From contig WTXI01000356.1 of the NCBI GenBank assembly GCA_022376515.1, positions 1 through 35,383 on the forward strand: a DNA stretch of 35,383 nucleotides, given 5' to 3'. Under the pieces are notes generated by a model. That model ran no database searches and was not told where the DNA came from. It saw only the letters and a list, made by a program, of their open reading frames with translations. The position numbers and the translations under genes were made by a program. The DNA is from Lactifluus volemus (lineage: Eukaryota; Basidiomycota; Agaricomycetes; Russulales; Russulaceae). Positions 30,054 through 35,383 of the stretch are shown piece after piece (position 1 is the stretch's first letter; each line of letters starts with the position of its first letter).

Positions 30054-32065
30054 TTATCGAGCCTTGCCGCTACTAGCTTCAGCCGCGTCCACTGCCGCAA
30101 GCAAATCTTCTTCTGGATCATCTACCTCCTCCGCTTCTGCCTCTCCCTCCGCATCGCTCTCTCCTTCCCCGCTCGAGATCGGCGGTGGCTTGGACGACGG
30201 TGGTGGTTTCTGTGAGCCGTTCCGCTGGGTATGAAGAATAGGGGAACGACTGCGTGAATGACTAGATGGTTCAGACTGCGCCGCATCGCCCTTGGGTCGT
30301 GCGACAGTGAGAGAAGAGGCGTTGCTGCGCGGAGAAGTGGCATCGCGCTCGCGAGGTTCCGGGGGTCCTCCGTAAGCTTGTACATGCTGCGCCGCCGGGG
30401 GATGGGGGACAACCACCGTGTCCGTGCGGCCGATTGAGCGGCCTGACACCTGCGAGGCGGTTGCCCCATGCATGTGCTCGCGTCCTTGACTGGCGGGAGC
30501 ATGCGTACGAGAATGCACGAAAGCCGCAGTCTGGGAGTGAGGGTCTAGTGTGCCACGCCGCTCGACCCGCTTCATTTTCTTGCGGCAGCGGTCACAAACA
30601 GTCCCTGGTCCCTCAGGCCCGGGACCCCATTTCTCGACGCACTTTCCGTCCTTATACCGTCCTGGAAGGCCGCATTGCCGACAAATTCGTTGGCCCTTCT
30701 CGTTTACAGCTGGGTAGCCGCCAGGGGGTAGCGCTGGAAGGCTAGCGGCTCCAACCACTGACCGAGCCGATGGGGCGGCAGACAGAGAGGGGGCACCGTC
30801 TGGATGAGCCTATGAGCGTCAAACAATTATGAAGAATGAATATTCCTTACCTCCAGCCTTGGCCTTCTTCCCTGGTGGGCCTGTGACAGGGGGGGCAAAA
30901 ATATGGGTCTGTAGGGTCTGATACTGACCCTGGGGTGGGGGCTGGGGATGTGGCTGGGGCTGGGGCTGGGCAGTGGACGGGAGAGCAGAACTGACGGCAC
31001 TGGTCTGTGACATTGTGTCACGATGAATGGAACGGGATCCCCGATAGTCAGGCGAACGCGAAGGTCGAATGGAGGAGACGGGACGATAATAGGAAGGTAC
31101 GACATAAGCATGGCCAGGTTGAGGGGATGGCGGCGATGCACGTTTGTTATCTGTCGCTTCAAGCAATAGTTCGTCCAATGAAATGGATGAGCTTCGGCTG
31201 CGAGTGGGAGAAAAGGAGAGGGGAGGGGACTGGTCCTGGCGGTCGAGACGACGGCCACGTGAGGAACGTTGTTGTGTGGGGTAAGCAGGGTGGAGGTGGT
31301 GATTCATGTCAGGGGGGCTGTATGAGGGCAGTGCGTGGCACGCATGCGCGAGGACTGAACGTTCCGGTGTCAGCCTGGGCGAGTTGCAAGCAATGAGTGT
31401 GGCAAATACGTACCTCAAAGGAATGGCGAGCTCCGCGATCTGTGCGCAGGCGTTTGGGAGGGGGCATCCTCGGTACTGTCATCGCGATGACGGACTCGAG
31501 CAGGTAGGCCGGAAGGAGGGGAAGGTTGGGGGAAGGTGGGAAAACTCTGCGAAGCCACTGGGGCACGCGGAGTCGGCTGACGAGAGCGACGGGGTTGGTA
31601 AGCGGGAAGGGAATAAGAGACGGCTTGGAGGAAGCATCGCGCAACAGCTGGGAGAAGTGAGACCGAGCATCCGAAAGGTGAATTTCGGAAGCCTGTAGGT
31701 AGCGGTCGAGGTCCAACCAGGCTTCGGTTATGGTACGCAGACGAGAGTCGGCTGCTTCACGCGCAGCCTTCTCAGACTCCAACAAGGACTGGAGGTCTAG
31801 TATAGTCCTCCTGGCAGACTCTGGATAGGCGGAGGACGGAGGAGAGAGAGCATCGTCCGTAGCGGTGGCGGAAGTAGCTGGAGGTTTGAGGAGGGAAAGG
31901 GTCTGTTCTGCGCGTTCATAACGGCTCTGGCAGTGGCCAGATCCTTAGAGAGGGACTCATTATCAGCGAGTACGGTTGAGAGGATGTGAGCTAGCTGAGA
32001 GGGGGAGCTGTTATTATTGTTAGTACTATTAGTAAGCTGGGGGGGGGGGCTGGAGAGTGAGACAT
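30054..32065 (-). CDS. coiled-coil protein with GATA-like zinc finger
   Basis: Read on the minus strand from an ATG at 32065. It has an Asn/Ser/Pro leader, then a coiled coil (QLAHILSTVLADNESLSKDLATA, YERAEQTLSLLKPP, LLESEKAAREAADSRLRTITE). The nuclear-localisation-like PPPKRLRTDRG follows, then a GTACGT intron (near 31414). Next is a Pro/Gln-rich part (PQPQPHPQPPP), a second intron (30800-30850) and the last exon 30054-30799. That exon holds the finger CRQC... CDRC with 25 residues between the pairs and an extra internal Cys (GKCVEKW), flanked by basic KKMKRVERR. The pattern GPGTVCDRCRKK resembles the second half of a GATA finger, with an insertion. It is likely a nuclear regulator (inference). 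Frames do not join cleanly at three C-rich points (about 32039-32049, 31945 and 31311-31316). The gene is either mis-sequenced or damaged. Confidence 0.65.
32039..32049 (+). repeat. poly-G/C tract, 11 nt, in coding sequence
   Basis: Eleven G on the plus strand, just after the start codon of the GATA-like gene. One base more or fewer in the run decides whether the ATG at 32065 is in frame with the coiled coil. Confidence 0.85.
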
Positions 32066-35000
32066 AGGAACGAGAGGGTGAAGCGTAAGTGCATGACGGG
32101 GGGGGTGGATTCGTCTGAAGGGATATAAGTATTTCGAGGTTCCGGTGCGGCGGGCGGCGCTGCGCGGCGCGGCGATGGAAAAACGCTCGATGCGCGCGCG
32201 TGTTTGACCCCCGAGGAGCGCTAGCCTTTGCCTTTTACGGTCATTTCCCTCCCAGGCCAGGAACTCCTCGCTACATCAACCGATTCCGAGCCCCCGGAAC
32301 TTCCTTAAACTTGCCCGGACAAGGGGCCCCGGGGGTTTCACCGGCTCACTTCCTTCCACTTCGCACACAACACTCGGCTCGGCCCCGCCAGTATCCCCTG
32401 ACACCCCACGACTAACCCGATTGCCGACAAGGTAAGGATGGGGTGGGGTGTCCGGCCACGTTCACAATTCCTTTTTGTGGTTATAAGAATTAATATCCCG
32501 GAGTGAAACAAGTACGTGTACGCGACTTGGCGGTACGCATCCACGACAACAAAAACTACAAACAACAACAACGACAAAAGTGTAACACTTTGTTCACAGC
32601 AACGCGCCCCCGATTGTTTCGCATCCTGTCTCACAAGAGAGACACCATCAGGTCGCTGTCAGGGCAAAACGCGCTCAGGGCGCCCTGTTGTTGTTTCTAG
32701 CGCTCCCTCAATCTCCCGCGCACACATACCACCTTGGGAGGAATTATATTTCTTTCTTTCCCCCTCCTGGCCGGCCTTCTCCTCCCACCGTCCAGTCGCT
32801 CCACCTTCGCCGAGATCACCACCGACCGATGCCATCTTCTCACGTCTATCTCCCTACCTATATACAACTTGACTTACATTCACACATTGACCCGCTTGAT
32901 TCTCCAATCTCCCGCGCACCGGCTACATCACTTTCTGCTGTTCGCACCTTCTACAACAGAGTTGACCGGTATCCTTGAATCCCACTCTCTAGTGAGCGCC
33001 TCTTGATCCAATCCGATTCTCGTTTCCCACTGGATGCCACCAGGCGTTCATGTGCTCGCGCCACCTGCCTCAGTGCCAGCCACTAGCCACCCTCCAAAGC
33101 TGTACAGTACGTTAAGCTGACCTACAGCTTCTCCGTTCGGTCCGATCAATAGCTTCAGCCTCCGGCAACATGTTGCACGTCCTTTGCGGCTGTGCGCGGA
33201 GTTTGGGGTCCTTCCCACTTGATTGCGCACGCGATTACCAGGCGGGGATGTTGGCATGGGCGCCGCGGCATCAGTCCAAATTATGATGATGTTTGCCACC
33301 TCGGAGGGGCGGCTCACCGTCCGAGGAACCCGGCACCTGCGTTTTGTTGCGACGAGCGTCTGCGGGGCTTGGACACTAACGCGTGTCCTGTCGAACCGAG
33401 ATGGTGGCGTCTCCACGCCGCATCCTCAAGGCGCACCGCGCGCCGTCCACGCGTGGCGCCTTTTTCCTTCTACCCCTTCTTTACCTAATTCGGCTACAGC
33501 GGCCGCGGCCCGCCCCGCCACATACCTCTCCTTGCCCGATTCCCGCGGTAGCGCACCGCTGTACATCACCTGATGATTCATCTGATGCCCTGACGACCGC
33601 CCTCCGCAGCTCGGGCAGCCACCCGGCCTCACGTCACCCGAACCCATCTGCGCGCACCTCATCGCGCCACACGCCCTCGCTTCCTATGTAGATATATTAC
33701 TGACCCCTTGAACGTGGTCCGATTCGGTGTCCTCCTCTCCCACGGAACAGAGCGGCGAATCATGCCGGCCTCCACGTGTCAATCGACCGACCCCCGTCCA
33801 TTACCCCAATTAGTCAGTCAAACCGAATGAGTCCCCCCGCACCGCAGGCACGCGTGCGTGGCTGGTCCGTGCCACGTCACAAGGGTGACGCCGCATCACC
33901 GCATCCTCAGCGCACCCGATATTACAACGTTGCTGTCATTCATGTAGCAGGAAACGGAAGTTCCTTGTTCCTTATTCTCTCCAATCAGTCCAAAGGAGAG
34001 CCACTGTCGGGAACGGCTTGCCTCGCGTTCATCGTGCGGATGGCCCAGGTAGCCGTGCCTATCGATAGCGGCCTGCAGTGCGTGCGCAGGCTTCCCGCCA
34101 CCCACGCGTTGATGATGACGACCAATGACGGCGCGACGATGGCCGTCTGACTTGGTGCAAGTAGTGCCGCCAAACGCCTGGTGGTTGTCTTCCGCAGCAT
34201 GTCTGCGTCATCTCCGCTCTTCTTCTCTCATAATGCGTGCGCGTCGCGTCTGCGCTGCACGCTCGAGGCAAACGTGCGCCTTGGGGACTTTACGGTGCGC
34301 CAAAGTCTCTGATGTTGGATCCTGCGCCGTGCGGAGCTATGCGCATTTTACATACGGCGTATGTATGCGCGCTCATCACAACAATGATGGTGGGGTTCAC
34401 GAGCAATGCATCCGACTTTTGTGTGTCAAGGGTCAAGCTTCCCTGAGGGCCCTTGGCCCGCATATAATTTTGTGGACGTAGCGCTCGTGCAGCCCTTCGC
34501 AATGTATTGGTTGACCACTATGTTACAGAAGCATACGAGATGTTCTTACAGGGTAGAGGGTAATATATCATCACATTCCATGTTGGGTAGAAAAAGGTCA
34601 AGCTGACGAACATACGGGAGGCGCGGGAGGGGGCGGGGCGGAGCGTTGCATTTAAAGGACGTTTAATGATGCAGCAGAACCATCACATCAGATTCGGAGT
34701 TTTCCGAGTGCGTCAATATCTCTCACAGCCAGGATAGCTGTCACGGACACTTATCCCTACAAACTCTCAAAGGGTCAAACGACTTGAAGGCAAGGGAGAA
34801 GAAAATGGGCGGTTAAAATGGCAAGCATCCGTCTGGGAATTCGGTAGCCACGGTTGCTATCGGACACAGCCTACCGTGGTCATGAGACTTGGAAGTTGCA
34901 TAGGGAAACCCTGGAAGCAGGTCATGGATGACTTGAGGCAGACACATTGTTGATGGCCGAAGATCCAGCTTTCCCAGCGAAGCCCGATATTCCGGTTCAA

Positions 35001-35383
35001 CTGAGTTGAGAGTGGGAATCGGGCTAGCAGGCAGGCAGCCCCTCCGACATGGGCAGTGCTCACCATAACGATGCAACACCGCGCCTTTTGCTAAAAAGCG
35101 TAACTCATGTGTCATTAACAGTTACAAAAACGGCGATTATAGAAGCAGAAAGGGTGCCCTTCAACGGCGCGGATGCCTTGCGCTAAAAGAGAAACGTTGT
35201 GCTTGGGCGTTTGTGGGCCGTTTATTTCCGACGAACAAACACGAGAAAACCTACAATGGAAGTCAAAAGCAGAATACGGGGGTCAGAGCAACGGTAATGC
35301 AGTCCGTTAGGCAGGGCAAGGCAACCTGGGCAACGGCTACAGTGCAACCGACACCGAGGGGGGACAAGGTGGGCGATGGCGTC
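32066..35383. other. 3.3 kb with no supported gene
   Basis: Starts with the promoter of the GATA-like gene: C/G-rich, with GCG-repeat-like sequence at 32145-32178. After that, only short overlapping frames on both strands with random composition (for example 33192-33573, 34125-34481). No splice chain, domain motif, repeat or tRNA was recognised. It may contain the 5' part of a gene that continues beyond the window. Confidence 0.45.

Noticed and set aside
33192..33691. Overlapping plus-strand frames near the end of the window
   Set aside because: GC-rich DNA gives long random frames. Three overlapping frames compete, with no motif and no intron chain.
1..35383. tRNA, rRNA, CRISPR, riboswitch or phage-type features
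   Set aside because: Looked for cloverleaf B-box motifs, regularly spaced repeats and bacterial signals on both strands and saw none that hold up. A tRNAscan or covariance search would be needed to be certain.

Overview
The window is nuclear DNA of a filamentous basidiomycete, most likely an Agaricomycete. The evidence is short introns of about 47-95 bp with GTRNGT donors and CTRAY-like branch sites, dense gene packing, and protein types typical of that class (a DUF6593-like protein, a HAP5 histone-fold protein, long Ser/Pro-rich proteins). A Ceratobasidium/Rhizoctonia-like relative is possible, but this is inference from gene style only. No rRNA, tRNA, CRISPR array or bacterial operon was seen.

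Layout: 1-2870 is the 3' part of a long low-complexity protein gene (+). 3379-3814 is a 436-bp MITE with 57-bp terminal inverted repeats and a TA target duplication. 4680-6667 is IMP dehydrogenase (-), sharing a 192-bp bidirectional promoter with an unknown protein (6860-7894, +). 8464-9915 is an SH3 protein with an overlapping upstream ORF. 10071-11174 is methylthioadenosine phosphorylase (-). About 3.4 kb without a recognisable gene follows. 14645-15393 is a DUF6593-like protein and 15552-16163 is HAP5/NF-YC.

The region 16.2-23.2 kb is an ancient tandem segmental duplication. Its ancestral unit ran from an intron near the 3' end of HAP5, through an unknown coiled-coil gene and a secreted 8-cysteine gene, into the middle of mannitol-1-phosphate 5-dehydrogenase. 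The left copy (16202-18928) has decayed: it has deletions, a frameshift, a stop and a 45-bp perfect-like hairpin. The right copy (18939-23150) keeps the secreted gene intact and leads into the complete dehydrogenase (22587-23780, -). The coiled-coil gene in the right copy lies in a roughly 1.1 kb stretch almost without CpG.

Beyond the duplication are an ER DNAJC3/P58IPK-type co-chaperone (23982-25830, +, divergent from the dehydrogenase), a DUF1479 protein (26757-28578, -) and a coiled-coil protein with a GATA-like zinc finger (30054-32065, -). The last 3.3 kb has no gene I can support.

The metabolic genes (IMPDH, MTAP, mannitol-1-phosphate dehydrogenase) are housekeeping and do not form an obvious cluster. 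Several less conserved genes need 1-nt frame corrections, often beside C runs. This means either assembly errors or real decay, and read-level checking would decide. Splice sites given here are by eye from phase, consensus and family similarity.
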